The translations under genes were made by a program, and so were the position numbers. DNA of 64,000 nt from Sipunculus nudus (taxonomy: Eukaryota > Annelida > Sipuncula > Golfingiida > Sipunculidae): the NCBI GenBank assembly GCA_026874595.1, contig CM049317.1, positions 46,090,401 through 46,154,400 on the forward strand, given 5' to 3'. A model generated the notes under the pieces. That model did no database searches. It worked only from the letters and a program-made list of their open reading frames with translations, and was not told the DNA's origin. Positions within the stretch are counted from its first letter, which is position 1, and each line of letters starts with the position of its first letter. Of this stretch, positions 50,801 through 56,925 are shown one piece after another.

Positions 50801-53077
50801 CCTAACTGATACAATTTGAGCCCATCTGACTATCAGGGTGCTCAATTCATATTTTATCCCCTGAAGCCGGCGGAATATAGGTCACGGTGACCAGTTTTCA
50901 AGTTTCCAAGGACAATTACCAAAGACTTTCCTGAATGTGACATTGGAAGATTCTAGGCCAAATGGATACAATTTGTGCCCAATCTGACTCCCTGGGTGCT
51001 CAAAATCATGTGTTTGGAGCGTAGCTCGTAAAAGATAGTTCACGGTGGCTTAATTTCAGGTTTCCGAAGAGATATACCTAGGACCTTCCTAGATGTGCAG
51101 TTGGAAGTTTCTAGGTCCAACGGCTACAGTCTGTGCCCTGCTAACGTCGGTACTGCTTCATTTGAAGGTTTAAAAAAAAAAAAATGCATAAACATTAAAA
51201 TATTATAGGTGGCTCCATCAGTCTTCAGGAAATGTAGGAACTGCCATGTTTTATGATGCATGGGCAAAATCATGACAATGAATGTGATGGTTATTGAGAT
51301 ACTGGAGCTTTTGTATCAATTTTTAATTATTCTGGGGTGCCTAAAAAGGCCCCATACTCGTAGAATATACGTCGCAGTGACCTAAATTCAAGTGTCTCAA
51401 GGAGATGTTTTTTATTGACCTCCCTGGATGTCATGTTAGAAAATACCAAGTTTAGCAGTTACGATTTGTGCCCTGACGGCCGGACAGACGGACGACGGAC
51501 AAAGAGTGATCGCTATAGATCAGATGATTTTCAGTCAGCTGAGTTAAAAACCAGAACGTGAATGACGTCGTGCTTACCCGGCACTTAGCAGCATAAAATA
51601 ATGCAAATTTAACTCAATGCATGGAATGAACTTTTCAAGTTGGTATCTCAGGAGGTTCCACCTGCAGAATCAAAGTTCTGTGTAAAAACGTCTCAGATCA
51701 GACAAGCAGACTGTAATCGGTCAGATATAATAGATAAAACACATGTTTTTGTGAAATGAAAAAAGGTTTACATTAATGTGCAAAATCAATAAATTTCAAA
51801 ATTCTGTGTAGCTGTTTAAAAGCCCACACCCAGCCCTACCATGCAGGTAAAATAAATAAAATAAAAATCAGTCAAGAAATAAAGGATTTTTTTTTTTGTG
51901 ATTTTGAAAAAGTTAGCATACTTGATTAAAGAATTTTGATATTATGTGTAGAACCCTCCAAGTCCACACTTCAGGTAAAAAAAACTAATACATCAGTCAA
52001 GAACTTAAGTAGAATAAACACATTTTATTGAATTTTTTTAAATGTTTGCATAAATGTGCAAAATTGTGCAGAAATTCAAAATTCTGGGTAGAATTTTAAA
52101 AGTTATCAGAAAAAAATGTGTCAAGAAATAAAAAAGAACCATTTTTATAGTTTTTTTTTAAATTACATAAATTTGCTTAATTATGAATTTCAAAATTTGT
52201 ATAAAAATTTTAAACAACACACCTAGCCCTATCAGATAAAAAATTCCAATCTTGGTAAAAAAAATTCAAAGAGACGAAGTGTTTATCCGCCCGGCGGACC
52301 TACGAACACCGGACGCCGCATTCCCATGGCCTAAGACCGGATGAGCTAATAAAATATTTCAAGATGTAAAGTCGAGATAGTGTCCAGATCAGATAATTAT
52401 AATTATAATTATAATGTGTGCATGTTTTAATATTTCGTGCATGCGAGTGAGGACCTAAATATCAGATAAAACATTTAAAACTAGACTTAAAACATAGCTG
52501 TCTTCTAAATAAAAAAAAAATCTCATACGAGGTGAGTACTACGTCTGGTTAGTACGAGATTTCCCGTCCAAGAAATAAATATTAGCCAGCATTTGCATGC
52601 AGGGACTCGGAAAAAAACAATAAATTCACGTGAATTCTCACCAGTGACGAGTCTACGAAGTCTATGAGGTCGATACTTTGAGTAAAAATATTTGGGGTGA
52701 AGGGGTCTAGATATAGTGATCGAATCAGGTATTCCTATAGGTCTCAGGATTACATACAAAGTCAACACACAAGCAATTTTACCCATGTGGTTCTCGAGGA
52801 AAGATTGATGTTACATTGATGTTATTCTAATCTGGTGAAATTTCGCTATTGATAAACATGTGGTTCTCGAGGAAAGATTGATGTTACATTGATGTTATTC
52901 TAATCTGGTGAAATTTCGCTATTGATAAACATTGGAAGTAATTTGAGATAAAAAGTAGAACCTACCCTGAGCGACGACACTTGACAATAAGAACAGGACG
53001 AAAAGTGGCAGAACGTTGCTACCAGATCGCCCTCTCTGTCCCGAACCTGACCGCCTCTGGGTTGTTTTATTTTGCAT
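4668..53077 (-). CDS. Two-domain C-type lectin-like type I membrane receptor, 8 exons
   Basis: Exons in transcript order are 53077-52966, 24370-24164, 20922-20815, 19533-19288, 7687-7538, 6720-6637, 5892-5775 and 5133-4668. They join in frame to 1,491 nt (496 residues). The start ATG precedes a basic stretch and a hydrophobic core ending SSVVAQ, a likely signal peptide. CTLD1 (about 38-142) keeps the four core cysteines C55, C117, C130 and C139. CTLD2 (about 144-274) is the long form, with C147/C157/C162, C179, C246, C264 and C272. A Ser/Thr/acidic stalk (275-315) leads to one helix (about 317-338), a KRKK stop-transfer and a 155-residue tail with Tyr motifs. No EPN or QPD sugar motif is seen, and CTLD2 has WNVTD instead of WND, so classical calcium-dependent sugar binding is doubtful. 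Family knowledge suggests surface recognition or adhesion; the ligand is unknown. A further phase 1-1 exon in the 28-kb intron 1 cannot be excluded. Confidence 0.85.
5134..5774 (-). other. Last intron of lectin receptor
   Basis: This intron separates the membrane exon from the tail exon. It is AT-rich with no repeat or exon-like segment. It is the only phase-2 intron of the gene. Confidence 0.7.
5775..5892 (-). CDS. Lectin receptor exon 7: transmembrane helix
   Basis: The acceptor is TCTGACAG|CA. The hydrophobic run [20 protein letters not shown] is followed by WKRKK, a stop-transfer that gives a cytoplasmic C-terminus. The donor AAAAAA|GTAAAC lies inside the KRKK codons and is phase 2. Reading through it gives an immediate stop (AAG TAA), so intron retention would yield a tailless membrane form. 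Confidence 0.88.
5893..6636 (-). other. Intron between stalk and TM exons
   Basis: It contains a (TA)n microsatellite at 6440-6481 and a CT-rich tract at about 6557-6588. The open frames reported through the TA tract are low-complexity Tyr-Ile runs and not genes. Confidence 0.6.
6637..6720 (-). CDS. Lectin receptor exon 6: Ser/Thr stalk
   Basis: The acceptor is GTTCTAG|AT and the donor TCTC|GTAAGT, phase 1. It encodes [18 protein letters not shown] and then an acidic QPADEETS, typical of an O-glycosylated membrane-proximal stalk. It is a modular 1-1 exon that could be skipped without shifting the frame. Confidence 0.82.
6865..7525. repeat. 24-bp minisatellite, about 27 units
   Basis: The unit is approximately tttcctatttgtaacgtggc plus tttg, repeated with drift (gttacgtgg, taacatagc, taacatggt). 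Some early units carry the variant cctgtttgaagcacggttta. Because 24 is a multiple of three the array is open in several frames and translates on the minus strand as repeats of VTNRKQSH; that is a by-product. The array ends within about 15 bp of the splice donor of lectin exon 5. Confidence 0.93.
7538..7687 (-). CDS. Lectin receptor exon 5: second half of CTLD2
   Basis: The acceptor is TCCGCAG|GC and the donor AGAG|GTAAGT, phase 1 to phase 1. It encodes a basic loop [10 protein letters not shown], then NCTVMM, GWNVTDC and HHFVCVR, supplying the last three core cysteines. WNVTD stands where calcium-binding lectins have WND. The donor sits directly beside a 24-bp minisatellite in the next intron. 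Confidence 0.92.
7770..9305 (+). mobile_element. Non-autonomous composite Helitron, copy 1
   Basis: The 5' end is A|TCTATATATTAATAGCGT. The 3' end has a perfect short hairpin CCGTGCGTAGCACGG about seven bases before CTAG|T. A|T insertion, 5' TC and a hairpin followed by CTRR are the Helitron hallmarks. A second 5' end, TCTATATATTAACAGCG, lies inside at 9179, so 9179-9305 alone is a complete 127-bp mini-Helitron. No Rep/helicase reading frame is present. The left part (about 7850-8160) matches copy 2 in reverse complement. Confidence 0.85.
8200..8965. mobile_element. Possible MITE-like insert within Helitron copy 1
   Basis: This stretch differs from the corresponding part of the second Helitron copy. 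It is rich in GCGAT and ATCGC motifs (cgcatgcgac, tatcgcaccc, ggatgcgatg twice near 8940). It also includes a C run at about 8181-8198 and a CA repeat at 8522-8540. I could not define terminal repeats, so the boundaries are approximate. Confidence 0.3.
9306..13992 (-). other. Intron stretch of lectin receptor, mostly featureless
   Basis: This lies within the 11.6-kb intron between exons 4 and 5. Near 9690-9830 there are clustered ACATGTTTC/GACACATGT words. About 11060-11245 matches a second copy in the AOX intron at about 60600-60785. A TTA microsatellite lies at about 12060-12135. No exon was recognised. Confidence 0.5.
11060..11245 (+). repeat. Dispersed repeat shared with AOX intron
   Basis: The order of the words caacaagggcatctgg, cagataagccagag, tgcatgtt-like text, gtcaacatg and aacaagttcat is repeated at about 60600-60785 with roughly similar spacing and clear divergence. 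No terminal structure or coding potential was recognised, so the class is unknown. Confidence 0.6.
13993..14709 (-). mobile_element. Probable solo LTR
   Basis: On the minus strand it starts TGTTGACACTTG and ends TTGTTATCA (TG...CA). Inside, in the expected order, are a GC-rich 5' part, TATAAATTAGGGAC as a TATA-like box, a long untranslated stretch, and AGAATAAAT as a polyadenylation signal about 25 bp before the end. No second copy or internal gag-pol sequence is in the window, hence solo. I did not find a clear target duplication, and the outer end could be 14712. Confidence 0.5.
15590..16660. repeat. Degenerate tandem repeat around GGTGGCGCCACC, reverse orientation
   Basis: About eight degraded units carry variants of caggtggcgccacctat (near 15590, 15725, 15858, 15992, 16228, 16350, 16500 and 16630), interleaved with cggcctgatattttgcatgt. 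The reverse complement of the latter matches the atgcaaaatttcag phrase in the intact element at 21135-22576. It is an older, inverted relative of that element's internal array. Confidence 0.75.
16980..18180. other. Repeat-derived stretch with GTCTGTCC and TTTAGCTCAGCTGA motifs
   Basis: Pyrimidine-rich gtctgtccgtctgtcc runs (17011-17025 area and 17950-17985), a tttagctcagctga word near 17287, a C run at about 17668-17682, and a (TA)n tract at 18086-18124 followed by about 20 T are present. The same words occur at the ends of the tandem array near 51500. No intact element or gene can be drawn. Confidence 0.4.
18640..19070. repeat. Cluster of GAAACATGT / ACATGTTTC words
   Basis: Words such as gaaacatgtttcatg, tgacacgtgtttcagg, gacacatgtacc and catcaaacatgttttc recur, several of them near-palindromic. 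A related cluster lies near 9690-9830. They could be remnants of one dispersed family. No terminal repeats were found. Confidence 0.35.
19288..19533 (-). CDS. Lectin receptor exon 4: first half of CTLD2
   Basis: The acceptor is ATGACAG|AC and the donor AATG|GTATGG, phase 1 to phase 1. Residues 143-224 include [19 protein letters not shown] (long-form hairpin), NWYEGRAHC (helix 1 with the first core cysteine) and EVWLGIRK (the WIG strand). NAT is a potential glycosylation site. Confidence 0.92.
19594..20814 (-). other. Intron between CTLD1 and CTLD2 exons
   Basis: It holds tandem (cattcatt)n near 19951-19968, a duplicated tattgccagt phrase (near 19740 and 19970) and a 20-bp direct duplication, gaagggttagggtatcaact-like, at about 20490-20535. 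An open frame at 20157-20399 is not needed, because exons 3 and 4 join in phase without it. Confidence 0.5.
20815..20922 (-). CDS. Lectin receptor exon 3: second half of CTLD1
   Basis: The acceptor is TTCCAG|AG and the donor TTT|GTAAGT, phase 1 to phase 1. It encodes [13 protein letters not shown] and YSICQF, the C2, C3 and C4 cysteines of the lectin fold in the expected order. It is too short for the ORF size cut but continues exactly in frame from exon 2 and into exon 4. Confidence 0.85.
21135..22576. mobile_element. Non-autonomous TIR element with internal palindrome array
   Basis: The ends are inverted repeats: GTATCCGCCAAAA at 21135-21147 and TTTTGGCGGATAC at 22564-22576. Inside, AGGTGGCGCCACCT occurs eight times (starting 21253, 21401, 21528, 21677, 21808, 21957, 22088 and 22237; one copy has a base change). 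The copies alternate between a gaatgt-flanked and a ggttgc-flanked context in a higher period of about 279 bp. A (CGG)n tract lies at 22501-22525 near the right end. No transposase frame is present. Target duplication is unclear. It lies in intron 2 of the lectin receptor. Confidence 0.75.
22932..22991. repeat. (TA)n microsatellite
   Basis: About 60 bp of alternating TA. Other similar tracts in the window lie at about 6440-6481, 18086-18124, 40154-40206, 42609-42662, 44337-44422, 46625-46652, 47803-47876 and 56063-56165. The Tyr-Ile reading frames through them are not genes. Confidence 0.95.
23770..24060. other. Intron segment, possible decayed MITE
   Basis: aaaacacactgacgtgggcgg near 23787 and gcgccagtcagttttg near 24000 are loosely complementary and enclose about 220 bp. 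The match is weak; this may be a decayed miniature element or chance. Confidence 0.2.
24164..24370 (-). CDS. Lectin receptor exon 2: first half of CTLD1
   Basis: The acceptor is TTTCAG|AC and the donor ACA|GTACGT, both phase 1. Residues 38-106 include the first lectin cysteine in EEAQAHC and the fold's tryptophan strand WLPIRK, where families usually have WIG-. NIS and NGT are potential N-glycosylation sites. The domain lacks the N-terminal CP...C hairpin seen in CTLD2, so it is a short-form CTLD unless a missing upstream exon supplies it. Confidence 0.88.
25068..27330 (+). repeat. Left arm of giant inverted repeat
   Basis: Its order of landmarks mirrors the right arm: GC-richer terminal 500 bp, AT-rich middle, then tgccacccaatttg, atgtaaatatttaaacat and gtatggatgact. 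Small insertions make this arm slightly different in length from its partner. The homology may extend further inward, but I could not follow it. Confidence 0.75.
29880..30230 (+). repeat. Relic of the GGTGGCGCCACC repeat family
   Basis: It contains gattgtcagtggcaccacc, ggacatgcaaaatttcag and caaaccactctc in the order found in the intact element at 21135-22576. Upstream text (acaggtctaatgcgaacctg, gatgatatgcttgacc) is shared with 41590-41680, so these are pieces of one dispersed family. Confidence 0.6.
30640..30760 (-). pseudogene. Unidentified decayed coding fragment
   Basis: One minus-strand frame reads [18 protein letters not shown] and then [17 protein letters not shown] before a stop. 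The composition looks protein-like and unlike the surrounding AT-rich DNA. No start, stop or splice-bounded exon can be set and I do not recognise the family. It may be a transposase or captured-gene remnant. Confidence 0.3.
32690..34821 (-). repeat. Right arm of giant inverted repeat
   Basis: Reverse complement of the left arm, with a (TA)n expansion at about 33215-33240 and a G run at about 32824-32836. The terminal 500 bp (34330-34821) show only scattered changes from the left end, for example tgtctgaca against tgtcaggca read in the other direction. Confidence 0.75.
35289..35315. repeat. 27-base G homopolymer
   Basis: The longest pure G run in the window, inside GC-rich sequence (34830-35360) that flanks the giant inverted repeat. 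Other long G/C runs lie near 8181, 17668, 42736, 43219, 45188, 48286, 48571 and 60571. Confidence 0.95.
35737..37703 (-). mobile_element. Non-autonomous composite Helitron, copy 2
   Basis: On the minus strand it starts A|TCTATATATTAATAGCGTAA at 37703. It ends with the hairpin CCGTGCGTAGCACGG, then GTAAT and TTAG|T at 35737, a one-base departure from CTAG. A second 5' end (TCTATATATTAATAGCGTAA) sits at 36044, the same arrangement as copy 1. The parts at 37340-37700 and 36050-36215 match copy 1; the middle differs. The 225-bp open frame inside (35721-35948, minus) has no recognised domain. Confidence 0.82.
37704..38024. other. Short spacer between Helitron and CACTA-like element
   Basis: About 320 bp of mixed-composition sequence with no exon or repeat recognised. 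Confidence 0.5.
39377..39632 (-). CDS. Unrecognised gene, terminal exon
   Basis: The acceptor is probably GAATGAG|A (phase 2). The nearby TATGCAG|GG would give a stop after exon 3, so it would need a different partner. It encodes [47 protein letters not shown] and a stop at 39377. Regular codon-like composition and several Cys and Trp argue for a real exon. Confidence 0.5.
39377..42230 (-). CDS. Unrecognised four-exon gene inside CACTA-like element
   Basis: Exons in order are 42230-42138, 41221-41115, 40123-40043 and 39632-39377, joining in frame through phase 0, 2 and 2 junctions (donors TAT|GTAAGT, AGG|GTAAAT and GAG|GTAATT). Starting at the Met in exon 1 ([11 protein letters not shown]) it gives about 177 residues. 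The middle reads [20 protein letters not shown] and [17 protein letters not shown]. The last exon reads [14 protein letters not shown] and [14 protein letters not shown], with six cysteines, and ends WSDLMF before the stop. No signal peptide, membrane helix or family is recognised. It may be a captured host gene or a transposon protein. The true start and upstream exons are uncertain; a GC-rich, splice-donor-ended segment near 43376 could be a leader exon. Confidence 0.5.
40043..40123 (-). CDS. Unrecognised gene, exon 3
   Basis: The acceptor is ATTTGCAG|A and the donor GAGAG|GTAATT, 81 nt, phase 2 to phase 2. It encodes [19 protein letters not shown] and then MGLQMEE, continuing in frame from exon 2. 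A (TA)n tract lies 31 bp upstream. Confidence 0.5.
41115..41221 (-). CDS. Unrecognised gene, exon 2
   Basis: The acceptor is GATTAG|AGG and the donor GCAGG|GTAAAT, phase 0 to phase 2, 107 nt. It encodes [20 protein letters not shown] and then [16 protein letters not shown]. An in-frame TAG falls exactly in the acceptor and supports this boundary. Confidence 0.5.
42138..42230 (-). CDS. Unrecognised gene, exon 1 of those found
   Basis: The acceptor is TTTTCAG|AAAATG and the donor TAT|GTAAGT, 93 nt, phase 0 at both ends. It encodes [12 protein letters not shown] then [19 protein letters not shown]. The acceptor implies at least one upstream exon, perhaps non-coding. Confidence 0.45.
42600..43260. 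repeat. (TA)n / poly-G / poly-C module, copy A
   Basis: In order: (TA)n 42609-42662; gtgtgtgttag followed by a 23-G run at 42736-42758; ggggttatatatccccc; an AT-rich stretch; then a C run at 43219-43233. The same order recurs in part at 47800-48310 (copy B), including the AT-rich middle, so it is one repeat family and not a set of chance tracts. Confidence 0.55.
43673..44340. other. Spacer with shared repeat fragment
   Basis: About 43960-44040 (tatcggactcaat, attgagtccgat, aaatcgggtt) resembles 35500-35590 (attagcccgattgaacc, ttgagtccgataacc), an unclassified dispersed repeat. No gene is visible. Confidence 0.4.
44470..46080 (+). pseudogene. Penelope-like retroelement remnant (RT plus GIY-YIG)
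   Basis: Read across frames, it gives an RT region with [15 protein letters not shown] and the catalytic box LYRDDGLA, then [40 protein letters not shown] and the finger-like [13 protein letters not shown]. The GIY-YIG endonuclease motif [18 protein letters not shown] follows, and [11 protein letters not shown] lies near the end. RT followed by GIY-YIG is the Penelope-like architecture. Several frameshifts and stops interrupt it, and a 25-base C run (45188-45212) lies within the coding part. It is inactive. The order of domains is intact, so decay looks moderately recent. A (TA)n tract precedes it. Confidence 0.8.
46150..46486. mobile_element. Truncated MITE-like element with TCCGT subrepeats
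   Basis: It contains repeated gtccgtactgaaaccctggtg-like subunits near 46310-46370 and ends ccgggacagtgtgactgggg. That end resembles the inverted form of accccggtcacacgag found near 24990. Such CCGGTCACAC ends with TCCGT repeats suggest a miniature DNA element; its left end is missing here. Confidence 0.35.
46750..46955 (-). mobile_element. tRNA-derived SINE
   Basis: On the minus strand, TGGCTCATGCAGGGGAAGAG resembles a tRNA 5' half with A box, and GGTCCTGGGTTCAAATCTCA contains a B box (GGTTCAAATC). The two are spaced as in a tRNA. The sequence then runs into a non-tRNA body (CTCAACCCAGGGTGAGCGCT). The acceptor stem does not close properly, so this is a SINE head and not a functional tRNA gene. 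Family and 3' end are not resolved. Confidence 0.65.
47790..48610. repeat. (TA)n / poly-C / poly-G module, copy B
   Basis: A (TA)n tract at 47803-47876, gggggtttatatcaccccc at about 47955, a G run at about 48000-48008, an AT-rich middle related to 42930-43050, a C run at 48286-48304 and a G run at about 48571-48588. Pairing of the G and C runs could form long hairpins. Confidence 0.5.
48611..50079 (-). other. Intron 1 segment, mostly featureless
   Basis: About 49455-49560 begins aggggcggatcaaggat with a 13-G run, a style common to invertebrate short interspersed or MITE repeats, but no ends can be set. The 93-codon open frame at 48815-49096 (minus) shows no splice sites or known domain and is not called. 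Confidence 0.4.
50080..51540. repeat. Degenerate tandem array, about 155-bp units
   Basis: About eight diverged units share ataggtcacngtgac, tttccaaggagatt, cctggatgt, aagattctagg, caatttgtgccctg and gggtgctcaaaatcatg. The ataggtcac-like landmarks fall near 50117, 50272, 50421, 50564, 50716, 50875, 51033 and 51365. The array ends in ggacagacggacgac and tttcagtcagctgagtta, words also seen near 17287 and 42085, suggesting it is the body of a transposon-like family. Confidence 0.75.
51541..52783 (-). other. Intron 1 of lectin receptor, proximal part
   Basis: AT-rich text with loose repeats of taagaaataaa and aattcaaaattctg between 51770 and 52250. The 87-codon minus-strand open frame at 52523-52786 shows no recognised domain and has no compatible splice evidence. 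Confidence 0.4.
52784..52929. repeat. Perfect 73-bp tandem duplication beside exon 1 donor
   Basis: The segment starting catgtggttctcgagg at 52784 is repeated without visible change from 52857. Both copies lie in intron 1, ending about 35 bp from the splice donor of the signal-peptide exon. The identity implies a very recent duplication. Confidence 0.95.
52966..53077 (-). CDS. Lectin receptor exon 1: signal peptide
   Basis: This exon encodes residues 1-37 plus one base. The ATG at 53077 opens [16 protein letters not shown], followed by a hydrophobic [15 protein letters not shown]. The polar lead is long for a signal peptide, but no other in-frame Met lies nearer the hydrophobic core. The donor is GG|GTAGGT, phase 1. 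Joining its G to exon 2 gives an Asp, so the mature N-terminus would be about QDTYLSPN. Confidence 0.75.
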
Positions 53078-54900
53078 TTCTTAACTTTTTTATTCGCCTC
53101 CGCTTTTAAATGTCATTCACTTCCAGAATTACTGACGCTTCTCTCTTGCCTGCGAAGCTAAACCAGACCAAAGGAGACAACGCCTGACCATGTTTTTATG
53201 TCGGCGCTATCATCCTATACCATCAACGTTTATCACTATATACGTGTGTAATCATTTTCATCTTTTTTTCAGCTCTCGGATGCTATTAACAATGCGCAAT
53301 CACTTTTATTTTCGCCGCACAGCCTGCGTGTTATTTGAGGAAGTTCGATGATCTGACAGCTCATAACTGATTGAAAACCGGACTTTAATTGAACGTGTCC
53401 TGTGTTGATGTTTATCAAGGGTCACCCCGTATCGGCTTAGGCCATTTACTGACCTAAGTATACGGATACATGTCTAGCACACCAGTCACTATACGACAAA
53501 TACGGAGTGATGAGTAAAACCTCGTAGCGATGTTAAAGCGGCCCAGGGTGTCTTTCGCCCGTATTCATGTGATCTGTGCGGATGCCACGTGACCTATGAG
53601 GATGTAAAGCCTGTCAACCTTCCAGCTCCTGGACAGATTCCAGACTTATCACATGCATGTGTAGTTTTTCTAAGACTAATTCAATACATGTGCGGGACAT
53701 TCACCCGTGTACATTCAAATATGTCATACAAGCATCTGAAAAAAATCCATGCGTGGTACACGCGACAGGTTGCATCTGTATCTGAGTCATGGCTTTAATT
53801 TTCTTAACCCATATTGCTTGCTCGGTCGCCTTTCATACGTACATGCGTAAATTCATTAACTTTCCTTTAAAGACCATGCATGTGTACGTACTAACCTAAC
53901 AAAAGGATTTGATACCAGAAATCATAAAATATTACTAGAAAAATGCATATATTTTAATTTGATAGTAACACAGAGTCCTGGTTTCATTCATATATCTTCA
54001 TTATGCGCTCTTTACACAGCGCTTTAACTATAGGCCTATACTCCCTATATCGTAAGCGCTGTTTGTTATGACCTCGTATCTTGAATTGCTACACCAGAGG
54101 GTAGCACTGTATTTTTGTCCAATCAGATGAGACCTTGTGCTGGAAGACACGGCCAAGCAAGGAATACACGGAGCCAATCATGTTCATTTCGTTTTGAGTG
54201 AAAGCTCATCGCCCCGGTAACCATCTGAACAGGCCACAGACTCAAAGTGAATTGCCCCAGACGTGGTATGCACATAGGATGCCCGCGGCCGGTGAGTTGT
54301 AATTCAAACGAAACGTAACAACAAAGGCTGCGTGCACACCTCGCTGGCTGGTTTCAGTTCTGCAGACAACAGATACATGGCTACGCTAACACGGTCATAA
54401 TGTCATAATCGAATCGGTCGATGATGCGTGAATACAGAGGGAGCAATTAAAATTTGACCGTTAACTCTCACCAAGCGGCGCTTGAAGCGCAGCTATGGGC
54501 GGAGCCAGGATGCCTGTCGAGTATTTGTTATTAGCATCTGGTTGGCTGCTTGTCACATAATACGCACGTTTTTTTCAGCGGACAGCGAATCGCCATCTGG
54601 TGTCTAAATATATCATAAACAGTCAAAGCTGGCAGCGTGAAAATCAGTTGCTTCTTTAGAAGCGCAAGATTTCCGCTGCCTCGGAAGCGTATCTTCATTA
54701 TCGCTTACAGACAGTAAAATACAATAATAATCTATCTAGCCCTGCAGTTGTGAATGTAGATGTCCTTCAGGGTACGATATACTTGGACCAATTCTGTTTT
54801 AATATACAGTATATAATGTTGTAATGATGTCACTGTATATCTCCATGGAAAAAAAATCCTGATAAAGCTGACATTAAATTACAGCGTATACTGTAGATCA
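53078..54900 (-). promoter_or_regulatory. Upstream region of lectin receptor
   Basis: About 1.8 kb between the receptor's start codon and the LINE remnant. No TATA box or recognised site can be tied to transcription start, and any 5' UTR exon is unseen. No other gene is visible; the open frame at 53589-53798 is unsupported. Confidence 0.3.
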
Positions 54901-54919
54901 AGTAAGAATCTGGTATGAC

Positions 54920-55400
54920 GAAAACCTACTCACTCTTAATTATTTGAATCGAATGCCATGCTCCTTGGTAATTCCAAAAGGATTGCTTATCAGAAACTCC
55001 AGATATCAATATTAGATTCAACTTAACATTGTTCTGATGAGACTAATTTACTTGGCGTGATAATAGATGCTAATTTATTCTGGAGACCACATATTAATTA
55101 ACTTATTATACAAAGAGTTCTTTGCCGAATATCAAGCTTTCTTTCTCTGCAATCACTGACCAAGGTTCATGCGACAGTCATTCAACCACATATAGACTAT
55201 GCCCTAGGCATCTTGGGTTGTTCCTTTTCGTGTAATATCAATATTGCACGAAAGAACAAAAACAGTGTTGCCGAAATTATTACCAAAAATGACCATAGAA
55301 ATGTACATTCAATAATGCAAGTAAGTGAACTAGGATGGATGAATGTACATGAATACATATTCTATTGCAGTGTTTAAGTATAAATGTGTTTGCTTGATGG
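54920..55400 (+). pseudogene. LINE reverse-transcriptase C-terminal relic
   Basis: Plus-strand frames give SNAMLLGNSKRIAYQKLQIS, then LLGVIIDANLFWRPHIN, then RISSFLSLQSLTKVHATVIQ, PHIDYALGILG and SELGWMNVHEYIFYCSV. This is the conserved tail of non-LTR retrotransposon RT (jockey/CR1-like), where active copies have LGV-ID--L-W--HI and the Y-SLV-PH-DY-- region. At least one frameshift and in-frame stops break it. Only about 480 bp remain, a 5'-truncated dead copy. Confidence 0.75.
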
Positions 55401-56055
55401 ATCACAAAGGGGTAGTTTTCATTTTTTTAATGAAGTTCACATTCATGGGACCCGAGCAGCTGTGAGTTAACATTCAGTCGTCAATATTATCACCAATATT
55501 ATTATTACGTCTGGAAGGTTATCATCTATTTCCGCATCTCGCCACTGGAATATCTGTCTGGAAATGTCCGACTGGGATACTCTACAACTTACTTTTATTT
55601 TAAAGAAATATTTTTTTCTTATTATTTACATCAAATTCACCTCACATGCATGCATGATTTCATGTCACACAATAAACACACGATAAACGATAATGACTTC
55701 CTTTTATTTGGTGAAAACTTACAATGTACAGTACACAGGCAGTTCTGGTCATGTTACATCATTTAGATTTTAATATAACATCTGGAAGGTATTTACTGGC
55801 CAGTGCAGTTGCTCCATGTAAATACAGATACAAATATTTACATATATTAACATTCAAACGCTGGCACACACACACACGTATTCTAACTTTCACTACATAA
55901 ATTAGTTTTTAGATTAATTATAAAATATATGATTTCATTCATGATTTTAATTACATAATCCCTTATCACAGTCCGGGACGTCAACTACCTCCAACAAATA
56001 TCTTTATGGGTTACCCGTCTCTTGACACATTAAATGCACAATTAATCATTTAAAT

Positions 56056-56093
<38 letters not shown>

Positions 56094-56925
56094 ATATATA
56101 TGGATATATATATATATATGGATATAAATATATATATATATATATATAAATATATATATATATATTCATTAATGGCAAGTCTGATTCATGTTTTATTTAT
56201 ATAACAAATATTTTATCTTAATGAATGCATTCTTAAAAAAACAATCCCCTGTTACTCAAGTCAAAAAATATATTGCAATCCATTAAATTATTCAATGAAG
56301 ATCCTACGCTCATAATATCATTATTAATTTGTTTATCCTAATGACTTATATATGTATAAAATGGGTAAAGATTCCAAAGAACAACATAATTTGCCCATTT
56401 GTCGAAGTCAATCTATTGATCTAACTCCTGTTGAGAAATAAGAATTTTAAAATATAAAAATCCCTTAAATTCATCCACTTTATATAGAAACAAAACTGTT
56501 TTCAAAACCATTTCAAAGCACTTTTATATTAATTTAATCCACTGCAAAATGTTTCTCAATTAACTTTGAAAACATAAATAGCAACATCATTGTGCTCAAA
56601 ATCAGGTATTCACATATACATGTCATGGTGCCCTATTTTATGATTCAAGATGATTTTCTCATATCCTACCTGTAAATATGTCATATCAAAGGCTTATGGT
56701 TCAAAATGCTTATTATATGTGCCTTCAGGTTCCCTCCATCCGGTCGCTTGAACAAACTAGATCATCTGATGGCCAATCAAAGACCCATCACTCCACACAA
56801 CTGAAAATCAGCTCAGCTCATACCCCGGGTGCATGTGACAGGTAGTTTTGAGATGTGTCCTCCGATTACCCTACGGTCTGGTGCGTCATCAGCCCTACTG
56901 GTCTGGCTTACAGGGGCGAAGTCCT
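55401..56925. other. Intergenic region and AOX 3' flank
   Basis: AT-rich with a (TA)n tract at 56063-56165. The AOX 3' UTR must lie in its upper part; a minus-strand AATAAA lies near 55692, but I cannot show it is used. atctgatggccaatc and aaaatcagctcagctca near 56764-56820 resemble ends of the array at 50080-51540. Confidence 0.45.
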
